Shown here: in pieces, positions 9,483 through 17,383 of the stretch
Layout of the letters: every line of letters starts with the position of its first letter
Numbering within the stretch: position 1 is the stretch's first letter
Origin: CAWIXB01 sp963839955
GTDB taxonomy: Bacteria > Actinomycetota > Actinomycetes > JACCUZ01
Assembly: GCA_963839955.1 (NCBI GenBank)
Contig: CAWIXB010000001.1
Location: 1,426,001 to 1,490,000 of the forward strand
Reading direction: 5' to 3'
DNA: 64,000 bases
Program-made: the position numbers and the translations under genes
The notes under the pieces: model-generated
What the model saw: only the letters and a program-made list of their open reading frames with translations
Told to the model about the DNA's origin: nothing
Databases searched by the model: none

Positions 9483-9502
9483 GACGTTTCCGCGGAAACG
9501 TC
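9483..9502. promoter_or_regulatory. Perfect 20-bp palindrome, candidate operator
   Basis: GACGTTTCCG followed directly by CGGAAACGTC is a perfect inverted repeat with no spacer. It lies 80 bases upstream of the DUF4262 start and just past the end of the HNH remnant, both on the minus strand. The central CG and flanking GTTTCC/GGAAAC resemble LacI-family operators. A terminator is less likely because a spacer-less palindrome makes a poor hairpin. Confidence 0.4.
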
Positions 9503-9536
9503 TCCACGTCTCGTGGGTCCTCGTTCTCCGTTCGAG

Positions 9537-10146
9537 TCAGGCGCCGACGCGCTCCAGGAACGTGTTGTGCCGCTCGAGCAGCAGGGCCCGGTCGGGGCGC
9601 TCGGCAACGCGTCTCGGCAAGGACACCGCGGCGGCGTGTATCTCCTGGAGGCCGTGCAGCAACATCGGCCCATCCTTCTCGCGCAGCACCGTCGGAGACA
9701 CGACCACCCGAAAGTCCGGTGTCACCGACAGCATGTGCTGGTCATAGGCGGCGTGGTGGATCTTGCACATCGCCATGCCATTGGGGACGACTGGTTCGCC
9801 GCCGATTGCGTCCGAGCGGATGTGGGCAGCGTCGAGCAGGGGAATGTGCCCGAGACGGCAGATCGTGCACCGCAGTTCGTAGGCCCGCAGAACGCGGCTG
9901 CGAAAGATCGGCTGGTGCAGCCTCTGACGCGTCAGTCGCTCGGCATACCGGCGCTTCATCTCGGGGTCGAGGCGGTCATCGCTCGCAAGCGCACGTTGCT
10001 CGGCGTCGACGGCGACGGTGAAGTCGAGGGTCGCGTCGTTGTGGCCGATGACATACACCGGGAACTGCGCGCTGTAGACGCCCTCGAAACCCGAGCCAGG
10101 CAAACACCGCGGCGCGGACCTCGTCCTCCGCCCCTACCGACCGCAC
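9537..10146 (-). pseudogene. HNH restriction-like endonuclease, internally deleted and frameshifted
   Basis: The C-terminal 180 residues match the 'putative restriction endonuclease' HNH family: FPVYVIGHNDATLDFTVAVD, LRCTICRLGHIPLLDAAHI, NGMAMCKIHHAAYD, DGPMLLHGLQ. Intact relatives have about 100 more residues before FPVYV. Here the few bases upstream, in another frame, encode a typical family N-terminus (AEDEVRAAVFAWL) that runs straight into GFEGVYSAQFPVYV after a frame change. That is best explained by a deletion of roughly 280-290 bp with loss of frame. The HNH core itself (cysteines, DAAHI, HH) is intact. A rescue TTG start near 10103 could still make a truncated protein. Confidence 0.7.
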
Positions 10147-10207
10147 TCGCTCAGCTTGGCGCCCGCGGACCGTCGCCACAGCATCCACGCGCGGGCGATC
10201 GGGTGCC

Positions 10208-11362
10208 GTGGCGGAGACTGTGGACATGTGGGATCTCGCGGTCGTGGGTGCCGGGCCGGCTGGGGCCTCGGCCGCGTTGGCGGCACTGTCGGCCGACCCG
10301 TCGGCGTCGGTCCTGCTGATCGACCGTGCCGACTTCCCGCGCGACAAGCCGTGCGGTGACGGCATCGCGCCGCACGCCGTCGATCTCCTGACCGCGCTCG
10401 GTGCGACCGACGCGGTGGCCGGCTTCGCTCCGGTGTCCCGGCTCGGTCTCGGGTTCGCGAAAGGCCCTCGCGTCGACGGCGTGATGCGGCGCCCGGCGTA
10501 CGTCGTGCCGCGCACTGTCTTCGACGCGCGCCTCGCCGCGGCGGCCGTGCGTAGGGGAGCCACCTACGAGCGGCGGCGCGTGCGTGACGTCGCGGTCTGC
10601 GGCGACCATGTCGTGCTCGACGGCGACATCCGGGCGCGTGTGGCCGTTGGGGCGGACGGGGCAAACGGGGTCGTACGTCGGGCAATGGGGGTGCCCAAGC
10701 CCGATGCTCAGCATGTGGCGGTCGCCATTCGCGGCTACGCGCCGGTGAGCAGCGGGCGCGGCGATCGTCAGCTCATCACGTTCGCCGACGAGGGATGGCC
10801 GGCCTACGCGTGGTCGTTCCCCATCGGCGACGGGCGCGCCAACGTCGGCTACGGCGAGACGCTTCGACCCGGTCGGCGCCACCTGACCCGCGCCGATCTG
10901 TTGTCCCGCCTCGAGAACCTGCTGCCGGGTGCGGCCGATCACGGCATGGACTGGCGTGCTCATCACCTGCCGCTATCGTCCGGTCGCCCGCGCCAACCGC
11001 ACGGACGCGTGCTTCTCGCCGGCGACGCGTTGTCGTTGATCAACCCGCTGACGGGTGAAGGCATCTACTACGCCGTCCTGTCCGGAGGGCTCGCGGGCCA
11101 CGCCGCCGTCACGAGCACGCGGCGGGGCGACGACCCAGGTGCGAACTACGCACACGCACTTGCGACCGAGCTCGGCCGGCACCTACGACACACGACCGTC
11201 GTCGCCAGGCTGGCGCGCCGCCGCCCCGCGGTCGACGCAGCGGTGCACGCCGCGTCGCGCAACCGGGCAGTCTTCGACGACTTCGTCGAGCTCGGCCTCG
11301 GCAGGGGACTGGTGACTCCGCGTCTGCTTGGCGCGCTGCTCAGAAGTGCCACACGTGGCTAG
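10208..11362 (+). CDS. NAD(P)/FAD-dependent oxidoreductase, geranylgeranyl reductase family
   Basis: 384 residues. The FAD dinucleotide fold is at the N-terminus (DLAVVGAGPAGASAALAAL), followed by the family motif FPRDKPCGDGIAPHAV, the aromatic-hydroxylase-type GADGANGVVRRAMG, and the FAD-contacting GDALSLINPLTGEGIYYAV. Members reduce isoprenoid chains or oxidise cyclic substrates; menaquinone or lipid side-chain reduction is the usual guess in actinobacteria. The start is uncertain among GTG 10208, GTG 10220 and ATG 10226, with GGAG at 10212-10215 favouring a later one. Its end overlaps the mug gene by eight bases. Confidence 0.88.
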   Translation: MAETVDMWDLAVVGAGPAGASAALAALSADPSASVLLIDRADFPRDKPCGDGIAPHAVDLLTALGATDAVAGFAPVSRLGLGFAKGPRVDGVMRRPAYVVPRTVFDARLAAAAVRRGATYERRRVRDVAVCGDHVVLDGDIRARVAVGADGANGVVRRAMGVPKPDAQHVAVAIRGYAPVSSGRGDRQLITFADEGWPAYAWSFPIGDGRANVGYGETLRPGRRHLTRADLLSRLENLLPGAADHGMDWRAHHLPLSSGRPRQPHGRVLLAGDALSLINPLTGEGIYYAVLSGGLAGHAAVTSTRRGDDPGANYAHALATELGRHLRHTTVVARLARRRPAVDAAVHAASRNRAVFDDFVELGLGRGLVTPRLLGALLRSATRG

Positions 11363-11924
11363 GCCGACGCGCGACGAGCTGCTTGCCTGCGCCGGCCGAC
11401 GTATCCCGTCTGTCCTGGCGCCAGCTCTGCGCGTGCTCTTCTGCGGCATCAACCCGGGCCTCTACACGGCATGGGCCGGACATCATTTCGCCAAGCCGGG
11501 CAACCGTTTCTGGCCCGCGCTGCACCAAGGCGGCTTCACACCGCGACTGTTCCGGCCGGCCGAGCAGGCCGAGCTGCTCCCACTCGGTCTCGGTCTGACG
11601 AACCTCGTGGACCGCGCAACCGCCGGTGCAGCCGAGCTCAGCGCCCGCGAGCTGCGGGCAGGAGGACGTGCACTCGAGGAGGTCGCGATCGAGCACGAAC
11701 CGGCGTACGTCGCGATCCTCGGCGTCACGGCATACCGGACGGCATTCGGCGAACCGAAGGCGACTCTCGGCCCGCAGGCCAGGCGGCTCGGCATGTCGCA
11801 GACATGGGTGTTGCCCAACCCGAGTGGGCTGAATGCGCACTACCAAGCGGACGAACTCGCAGGATTGTTCGCCGAGCTGCGGGTCGCCGTTTCCGCGGAC
11901 CGTGGGACGAGACACATCCCCTGA
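11355..11924 (+). CDS. mug: G/U mismatch-specific uracil-DNA glycosylase
   Basis: Mug removes uracil and ethenocytosine from mismatched DNA. The active-site motif GINPGLYTAWAGHHFAKPGNRFWPAL and the second motif LPNPSGLNAHYQ are both present with the expected spacing in a protein of about 189 residues. I take the GTG at 11355, inside the end of the oxidoreductase gene, because homology begins at ARPTRDEL; the frame is open from 11328. The eight-base overlap implies coupling with the upstream reductase, with no obvious functional link. Confidence 0.88.
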   Translation: MARPTRDELLACAGRRIPSVLAPALRVLFCGINPGLYTAWAGHHFAKPGNRFWPALHQGGFTPRLFRPAEQAELLPLGLGLTNLVDRATAGAAELSARELRAGGRALEEVAIEHEPAYVAILGVTAYRTAFGEPKATLGPQARRLGMSQTWVLPNPSGLNAHYQADELAGLFAELRVAVSADRGTRHIP

Positions 11925-12072
11925 CTTGTCGCACCATGTGCGCGGTCGGTCACGCTAAGCGGCAGCGTTTCGGTGTGAGCGTGAGGAGGCGAGCGTGAGA
12001 CATCGGCCAACCGGGTCGTTCCCGACCCTGGCCGTGACTCGAATGCCCGGCAGGGCGCATACTGAAGGGGAT

Positions 12073-12300
12073 ATGAAGCCGAACCGCGCCTCTAGCCGGC
12101 GCCCCCTGGCCACGAGTCCGTTCAAAGCTCCCGTCATCGCGCCCTTGGAGCAGTACAAGCTGAAGGACCGGGTCACGCACGACACCTATGGTCTCGGCTG
12201 GGTGGTAGGCGTCGAGGTCGACATCGCGGTACTCGTCGATTTCGGCCAAGGCGAGCCACGCCGGATCGTGGCGCCTTACGACAGGCTCAGCCGGCTCTGA
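12073..12300 (+). CDS. Small conserved actinobacterial protein, function unknown
   Basis: 75 residues from ATG 12073. The conserved core is DRVTHDTYGLGWVVGVEVDI and AVLVDFGQGEPRRIVAPYDRLSRL, a small all-beta (SH3-like) pattern seen in short proteins of many actinobacteria, often near cold-shock genes. No function is established. AAGGGG lies only two bases before the ATG, so an upstream start in the same frame (11995) cannot be excluded. The last codons and stop lie inside the first copy of a 25-bp tandem duplication. Confidence 0.72.
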   Translation: MKPNRASSRRPLATSPFKAPVIAPLEQYKLKDRVTHDTYGLGWVVGVEVDIAVLVDFGQGEPRRIVAPYDRLSRL

Positions 12301-12335
12301 TCCGGCCACGCTCAGCCGGCTCTGATCCGGCCACG
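12286..12335. repeat. Perfect 25-bp tandem duplication across a stop codon
   Basis: Two identical adjacent 25-base units (12286-12310 and 12311-12335) begin CTCAGCCGGCTCTGATCCGG. The first contains the last codons and TGA of the small conserved gene; the second is an extra copy in the spacer before cspA. The exact identity points to a recent duplication, probably by replication slippage. Confidence 0.95.
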
Positions 12336-12548
12336 CAAGGTGACCACCCTGGTCTATTTGTGTGCTAGCGTCCGTGTCGGTTGCAGTTAGCAGACTCCTC
12401 GTACGTAGCGGACGCTCGCGGTTGCAAATGCAGCAGCGGCGTCTTCTGTCTTTCAGGCTCGGTTCGGGAAGCGTGCCGAAGGTGATCGCCGCAACCCGGG
12501 ACGGCAAACCCGCCGTCTCGACCCGCACCGCAGAAGGAAGAACAGATA
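12336..12548 (+). promoter_or_regulatory. Upstream region and probable long leader of the cold-shock gene
   Basis: About 210 bases without a gene. The stretch 12345-12400 is relatively AT-rich and likely contains the promoter, although I cannot place a convincing -35/-10 pair. A small hairpin, GACGGC-AAACCC-GCCGTC (12500-12517), lies just before the purine-rich ribosome-binding site GAAGGAAGA. Long structured leaders are common in cold-shock mRNAs, so post-transcriptional control is plausible but inferred. Confidence 0.35.
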
Positions 12549-12752
12549 ATGGCTCAAGGCACAGTGAAGTGGTTCAACGCTGAGAAGGGTTTCGGATTCA
12601 TCGCGCAGGACGGCGGCGGCGCCGACGTCTTCGTGCACTTCTCGGCCATTCAGGCTGACGGCTACAAGTCGCTCGACGAGAACCAGCGCGTCGAGTTCGA
12701 GGTCACGCAGGGCCAGCGCGGCCCGCAGGCCGAGGCCGTTCGGCCCGTCTGA
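12549..12752 (+). CDS. cspA: Cold-shock protein (CspA family)
   Basis: 67 residues forming one cold-shock domain: GTVKWFNAEKGFGFIAQDGG with the RNP1 motif KGFGFI, and RNP2 DVFVHFSAI. The protein binds single-stranded RNA and DNA, acting as an RNA chaperone or antiterminator. Length and motifs match the family exactly. A GAAGGAAGA ribosome-binding site precedes the ATG, and a strong bidirectional terminator begins 34 bases after the stop. Confidence 0.97.
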   Translation: MAQGTVKWFNAEKGFGFIAQDGGGADVFVHFSAIQADGYKSLDENQRVEFEVTQGQRGPQAEAVRPV

Positions 12753-12785
12753 GTGCACCATCCGGGGCTTCGCGCTCCGGGCTAC

Positions 12786-12819
12786 CGAAGGGCCCCCGTC
12801 TGCAGACGGGGGCCCTTCG
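12786..12819. terminator. Strong bidirectional terminator after cspA
   Basis: A perfect 34-base inverted repeat: CGAAGGGCCCCCGTC pairs with GACGGGGGCCCTTCG around TGCA. It lies between the stops of cspA on the + strand and the HTH gene on the minus strand (stop at 12823), so it should terminate both transcripts. Confidence 0.87.
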
Positions 12820-12822
12820 TCG

Positions 12823-13353
12823 TCAATGTTGCCGCAGTGCACTCGGCGCGACCGCCGAGTCACCCTCGTCGGCGCCGCCGTAGCGCTGCAGGAAGGCGGC
12901 TACGGCAGGGTGCCCGTCGCGGAGGGCACGTACGGCGGCCGCAAGCTCGGCGGGCGGCACCTGCGCGCGTAGCAGGTCGCGTACGGCGCGGGCGCCGTCC
13001 CCGGCCCCGGCGCGCACCGATTGCTCCGTCGTGCGGGTGATGACGCCACTGGCGCGGGCGACATCGTCCAGCTGGGAGTCGAGGGCGTCTGCGGCGACCT
13101 CGCCCCGCTCGACCTGGTCGGCGAGGTTGCTCAGCATCGACACCCGCGCCACCACCGCCGGGTTGCCGATCTTCACGCGTTGCGCGCTCATCAGCTGGGA
13201 CAGCATCGGCGCCGACAGGCCGAGCACCTGAGCCAGCCGGGCCTGCGTGAGCCCGAGACGCGCCTGGATGCGTCCGAACACCTCGCCGAGGGAAGCGCCG
13301 TAGAGCCGCGACTGTTCGCTGCGGTTGCGCTCGACAGGGGCGGTGTCGCTCAC
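12823..13353 (-). CDS. Helix-turn-helix DNA-binding protein
   Basis: 176 residues. An XRE-like helix-turn-helix lies at about residues 24-60 (IQARLGLTQARLAQVLGLSA; MLSQLMSAQRVKIGNPAV). The remainder is helical and alanine-rich with no recognised effector domain. The protein probably acts as a small transcriptional regulator. It lies 30 bp downstream of the ATPase/PAS gene on the same strand, so the two could be co-transcribed, which would make it part of the same regulatory unit. Confidence 0.83.
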   Translation of the reverse strand: MSDTAPVERNRSEQSRLYGASLGEVFGRIQARLGLTQARLAQVLGLSAPMLSQLMSAQRVKIGNPAVVARVSMLSNLADQVERGEVAADALDSQLDDVARASGVITRTTEQSVRAGAGDGARAVRDLLRAQVPPAELAAAVRALRDGHPAVAAFLQRYGGADEGDSAVAPSALRQH

Positions 13354-13383
13354 CCGACCTCCCTGAGACTTCGGGTCACCATG

Positions 13384-14643
13384 TCATGCCTTCTGCATGG
13401 TGGCGACGAACACGTGCCGGCCGTCAATCGAGGGCTCCCGGTGCACCAGCAACTCGACGAGTACCTCGTGACCGTCTCGATGCAGCGCCGGAACGGTGAC
13501 CGCCTGCTCAAGAATCGTGCGCCGCCCGGTCAACAGATGCAAGGTGAACGACGCGATGTGCTGCTCGCGCAGCCGTTCCGGGATCACCGTGACAAGCCGC
13601 CGACCCACAAGGTCCTCGCTCGTCCAGCCCAGCAGAACGGTGACGGAGGGACTGACCGCGAGGATCTGGTTGGTGTCATCGGCCGCGACGAGCGCCTCAG
13701 CTGAAGCCAGGACGTCCGCGGGGTTCCACTCGACTGCGGGCATCGTCGCGTCGAGAACGCCGCCGGTCACTCCGGGCCAGCGCCGGGGTTGCTCACCCTC
13801 GGCCTGCCGCGCAACCTCGGCGCAGAGCCATCGGCGGAGTAGCTGGATCTCGGGCTGCGGCGGTGGCACCAGCAGCAGCCCGGACTCCGACATGGCGACC
13901 GCATGGTCGAGAGCCCGGCCGAGCTCGGCGAAGCAGCGCGCGCCATCACCGGTGAGCTCGAGGAGGACGTCGCGGTGCGCGGCCGCTGATTCCTCCTCGA
14001 GAAGCGGCGCGACCGCGGTGGTGAGCGTGCCGAATGCGTCTACCGCGGCGCCGTGATCGGCGAACTCGTCGGGTCCGTCGGGTACGGCCTCCCACGAGGC
14101 GAGGAAGTACTCCCTGAGCAGCGCGTCGGCGTGCTGCTGCCAGGCAGCGAAGAGAGCGATCGGCAGATCGACAAGCGTGGACGTGAAGGACGAAGGCACC
14201 GGCGCGGTCTCCGCCGCCGGCTCTACGGGGGGAGGGCCGGCGCCGTCGGCGTTGCCGAGCTCGAACCAGACCGTCTTGCCGTTGCTCGGCAGCTCCTCCG
14301 TCCCGAAGCCGTCGGCCAGCAGTCGCACCATCTCCAGTCCGCGCCCGGTCGTGGCGCCGGTGCCGTAGTCGCGCTCGGCCGGAAGATGCGGGCTCTGGTC
14401 AGTCACCGCGATGCGTACTCCGCTGGCCGACGCCGTGATCGCGACGATCATGTCCGTGTTCGCATGCATGATGACGTTGGTGACGAGCTCGCTGACGAGC
14501 AGAGCAGCTGCGTCCGCGTGACGTTCCGCGCCCACCTCGGTGATCAGCTCACCCACCGCACGCCGCGCGATGGCTGCGCTCTCGGGCCGTGCGGGCAGGG
14601 TCAGCCTGCGATCGCGGACACCGTCGGGCCACGATGTCGGCAC
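13384..14643 (-). CDS. Anti-sigma-type serine kinase/ATPase with C-terminal PAS domain
   Basis: 419 residues from a GTG start. The N-terminal part (about 10-125) is a HATPase_c_2 domain of the RsbW/SpoIIAB kind: ELVTNVIMHA (N box), VTDQSP (G1 region) and GATTGRGLEMVRLLADGFG (G2 region). A helical middle follows, and the last 110 residues form a PAS domain (NQILAVSPSVTVLLGWTSED; GRRLVTVIPERLREQHI). Such proteins act in partner-switching control of alternative sigma factors; the PAS domain could add a redox or ligand signal. No sigma or anti-sigma antagonist gene adjoins it. Confidence 0.85.
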   Translation of the reverse strand: MPTSWPDGVRDRRLTLPARPESAAIARRAVGELITEVGAERHADAAALLVSELVTNVIMHANTDMIVAITASASGVRIAVTDQSPHLPAERDYGTGATTGRGLEMVRLLADGFGTEELPSNGKTVWFELGNADGAGPPPVEPAAETAPVPSSFTSTLVDLPIALFAAWQQHADALLREYFLASWEAVPDGPDEFADHGAAVDAFGTLTTAVAPLLEEESAAAHRDVLLELTGDGARCFAELGRALDHAVAMSESGLLLVPPPQPEIQLLRRWLCAEVARQAEGEQPRRWPGVTGGVLDATMPAVEWNPADVLASAEALVAADDTNQILAVSPSVTVLLGWTSEDLVGRRLVTVIPERLREQHIASFTLHLLTGRRTILEQAVTVPALHRDGHEVLVELLVHREPSIDGRHVFVATMQKA

Positions 14644-14815
14644 GTCAACCCCGAGCCCGTACGACGACCGCAGGCGTTGCCGGCTGCCGTCGTCGCTCGT
14701 CCATGACGTGTGGTCCCTCCCAGCGGCCGTGTGCGCCGTTTCCCGGGCAAACCGGCCAAGCCCCCCGGCTGGCCCATCGTGTCACGAACATGCCGACGTT
14801 GCGAGAAGGCGGTGC

Positions 14816-16330
14816 CTAGGCGGCGTTGGGCTTACGGCGGCTCGAGCGGCGACGATTGCTGCGCCGGTCGAACTGGCGACTCTGGTCAGCCTGGCTGCTC
14901 GACGGGCGGGACTCGTGCGCGGGGACGGGTGTCACCACGAACGGGCTGCCCGACTCGGCGAGGCGGGTCACCGCTGGAGTGCCGGGTGCGGCTGTCTCCT
15001 CGGTGACCGAAAGCCCCGCCGCGGCGAAGAGCCGGCGAGCAGAGGTGAGCTGCTCGCGCAGCAGCATCGATGCGACGACACCATCGGAGCCCGCCCGCGC
15101 CGTGCGACCCGAACGGTGCAAGTAGTCCTTGTGGTCGTTCGGCGGGTCGACGTGCACGACCAGGTCGACGTCGGGGATGTGGATGCCCCGGGCGGCGACG
15201 TCGGTCGCGACGAGCACGCGGACCTGCCCGCGCGAGAACGCGTCGAGCGCGCGCTGGCGCTGACCCTGGGAGCGGTTGCCGTGGATGGCGGCGCCGCGCA
15301 CGTCGAGCCGGGAGAGCTGCTTCACCAGCCGGTCGGCACCGTGCTTGGTGCGCACGAACAGCAGGGTGCGCGCCGGCCGTGCAGCGATCTCGGCCAGCAC
15401 GGCGACCTTGTCCTCGGTGCGCACGACGAGCGCGCGGTGCTCCATGGTGGGCACCGCCGAGCCGGCCACGTCGACGGCGTGCGCCGCCGGGTCGGTCAGG
15501 TAGCTGCGCACGACGCGCCCCACCGCGCCGTCGAGCGTCGCCGAGAACAGCAGCCGCTGCCCGCCCGACTGGGTCATGTCGAGGAGCCGCGTGACGTCGG
15601 GCAGGAAACCCATGTCGGACATGTGGTCGGCCTCGTCGAGCACGCTGATCTGCACGTCGGTGAGAGTGCAGACGCCCTGGCCGATGAGGTCGAGCAGGCG
15701 GCCGGGCGTGGCGACGACGAGGTCGACGCCCTTGCCGAGCGCGGCGATCTGACGGCCCATGCTCGCGCCGCCGTAGATGGCGACGGTCTTGACGCCGACC
15801 GCGTGTCCGAGCGGCTCGAGCGCGTCGCGCACCTGGTTGGCGAGCTCGCGGGTCGGCACGAGCACGAGTCCTCGGGGGCGGCCGGTGCTGGAACGCCCGC
15901 CGGAGGTGGTCCCACCGGAGATCTTCTGCTCCGCGATGCGGGCGATCATCGGCAAGCCGAAGGCCAACGTCTTGCCCGAGCCGGTGCGGGCCCGCCCGAG
16001 GATGTCACGGCCGGCGAGCGCGTCGACCAGGGTCGCCGCCTGGATCGGGAACGCGGTGCGGATGTCGCGGCGCTCGAGGGCGGTGACGAGCCGCTGGGGG
16101 AGACCCAGCTTGGCGAAGGACGTCTCGACCGGGCCGCGGTCGGCGGTAGCCGCGGCGAACCACGACTCCATCTCGCGGTCGGCGGTGCGGGGTGAGGTTG
16201 TCGGTGTGCGCACGTTGCGCGCCTTGGGGGAGCGCTGGTTGCCGCGCCGCGGCGCGGGGTTGCGCGAGGACGACGGCGGGCCGCCCGAACGGCGAGTGGA
16301 CGACGTACGTCGAGGTGCGTGGGAAGGCAT
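14816..16330 (-). CDS. DEAD-box ATP-dependent RNA helicase (RhlE-like)
   Basis: 504 residues from ATG 16330. All helicase motifs are visible: Q motif FAKLGLPQRLVTAL, motif I ARTGSGKT, PTRELA, TPGRLLDL, DEAD in VLDEADHMSDMGFLP, SAT, and motif VI HRSGRTARAG. Both tails are basic and low-complexity (N-terminal Arg/Ser/Pro; C-terminal RRSNRRRSSRRKPNAA), typical of cold-shock or ribosome-assembly helicases that bind RNA through their tails. The frame is open to 16462, but upstream codons look non-coding. A 188-base leader separates it from the gene upstream. Confidence 0.93.
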   Translation of the reverse strand: MPSHAPRRTSSTRRSGGPPSSSRNPAPRRGNQRSPKARNVRTPTTSPRTADREMESWFAAATADRGPVETSFAKLGLPQRLVTALERRDIRTAFPIQAATLVDALAGRDILGRARTGSGKTLAFGLPMIARIAEQKISGGTTSGGRSSTGRPRGLVLVPTRELANQVRDALEPLGHAVGVKTVAIYGGASMGRQIAALGKGVDLVVATPGRLLDLIGQGVCTLTDVQISVLDEADHMSDMGFLPDVTRLLDMTQSGGQRLLFSATLDGAVGRVVRSYLTDPAAHAVDVAGSAVPTMEHRALVVRTEDKVAVLAEIAARPARTLLFVRTKHGADRLVKQLSRLDVRGAAIHGNRSQGQRQRALDAFSRGQVRVLVATDVAARGIHIPDVDLVVHVDPPNDHKDYLHRSGRTARAGSDGVVASMLLREQLTSARRLFAAAGLSVTEETAAPGTPAVTRLAESGSPFVVTPVPAHESRPSSSQADQSRQFDRRSNRRRSSRRKPNAA

Positions 16331-16518
16331 GCGGATGTGACTCCGGTTGATCAGGGGCCGCGCTCGTGGGCAACGGCTGGGGCGGCAGCGCCGCGTCAGG
16401 AAGCTCGTCACGTGAACGACCGCGCAGGCAGCTCGCCCGCGGGAGTGGTGGCGACGTGCCACCTCGTTTCGCGCTCAACAGTAGCAGTCCGGGCAGCGTG
16501 CCCTCGTCGCCGCGGCGC

Positions 16519-17295
16519 TCAGAAGCCGGGGAACACCGCGCGCAGGCGGTCGAGGTCGGCGGTCCCCGTGGCCGTGTACGGCGGGGTGTGCGCCGTGTCG
16601 AGTCGGCCGTAGACCATCCGGAGGAACGCCTCTGCCGGCATCCGCAGCGTGCCGTCGACCTCGTCGGCGTCGCCCTCGGGCTCGCGCACGTGGGCCAGCC
16701 CGCCGTGCAGGTGGAGCACCAGCTCGCCGGTCGGCGAGGTCGTGGTGACCGCCAGGCGCATCTCCTCGCTGTGGCGACGGGTGGCCAGGTGCAGCGTCAC
16801 GGGCAGCAGGTCGAAAAGGACGGGGATCGACTCCCGGGCGAGCACGGCCCCTGGGTCGAAGGCCACCTCGACGTCCCACCCGTGCACCGCCTGCTCCGCG
16901 ATCCGCAGGCGAAGGACGTCGGGGGCGTCGAGGTCGTGGCCCAGCACGTCGACGTGCATCGCCTCGATGACGGCCTCGTCGATCTTCTCGAGCGTGCTCA
17001 CGAAGCGGTCCCCGGTGACGACGTACTCGCGCGCCTTCTTCTCGGGGGTGTAGTCGGCCCAGCGTGCCCAGATCTCGGCCGTGGCCTCAGGGGCCGGCCC
17101 GTCGCCGGAGGCGGCGAGCCGTAGCAGCCCGATCTCGGCGCCGGTGGCGAGATGGGAGAGCACGTCCGCCACGCTCCAGCCGTCGTCGAAGGACTGGGCG
17201 CGCAACTGAGCCGGGGAGAGGCCCTCGACCACCCGGCTCGTGCGGTCGTGCAGGGTCCGCAGCACGCCGACCAGATCGCGGAGGGAAGACGTCAT
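16519..17295 (-). CDS. Maleylpyruvate isomerase family mycothiol-dependent enzyme
   Basis: 258 residues. The N-terminal DinB/MDMPI helical bundle is typical (LSPAQLRAQSFDDGWSVADV; LSHLATGAEIGLLRL), and a C-terminal SCP2-like domain follows (TGELVLHLHGGLAHVREPEG; DGTLRMPAEAFLRMVYGRLD). Family members use mycothiol, so the gene supports an actinomycete host; the true substrate is unknown in most cases. I chose ATG 17295, where homology starts. It is divergent from the dicarboxylate permease, 88 bp away. Confidence 0.88.
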   Translation of the reverse strand: MTSSLRDLVGVLRTLHDRTSRVVEGLSPAQLRAQSFDDGWSVADVLSHLATGAEIGLLRLAASGDGPAPEATAEIWARWADYTPEKKAREYVVTGDRFVSTLEKIDEAVIEAMHVDVLGHDLDAPDVLRLRIAEQAVHGWDVEVAFDPGAVLARESIPVLFDLLPVTLHLATRRHSEEMRLAVTTTSPTGELVLHLHGGLAHVREPEGDADEVDGTLRMPAEAFLRMVYGRLDTAHTPPYTATGTADLDRLRAVFPGF

Positions 17296-17365
17296 GTGTC
17301 CAGCCAACCACGGCCGGTGGCCCCGATCAGGCTCCCTGCTCGCCCAGAGTGTGAATCGCATCACG

Positions 17366-17381
17366 CGGTGGTAAGACCGCC
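17366..17381. promoter_or_regulatory. Candidate GntR/FadR-type operator
   Basis: CGGTGGTAAGACCGCC contains the TGGT-N3-ACC core of FadR-subfamily GntR operators, in the divergent spacer directly before the permease start at 17384. It could give substrate control of the permease/dehydrogenase pair. Evidence is the motif alone, and the regulator gene is not in the window. Confidence 0.3.
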
Positions 17382-17383
17382 AG

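Noticed and set aside
9445..9540. tRNA-like T-loop sequence GTTCGAGTC near 9526
   Set aside because: No acceptor, D or anticodon stems pair with it at the right distances, so it is not a tRNA gene.
14540..16195. A 551-codon + strand open frame opposite the DEAD-box helicase
   Set aside because: It is the antisense shadow of an intact helicase gene; the translation is Arg/Gly/His-rich with no domain, as expected from high-GC third-position bias.
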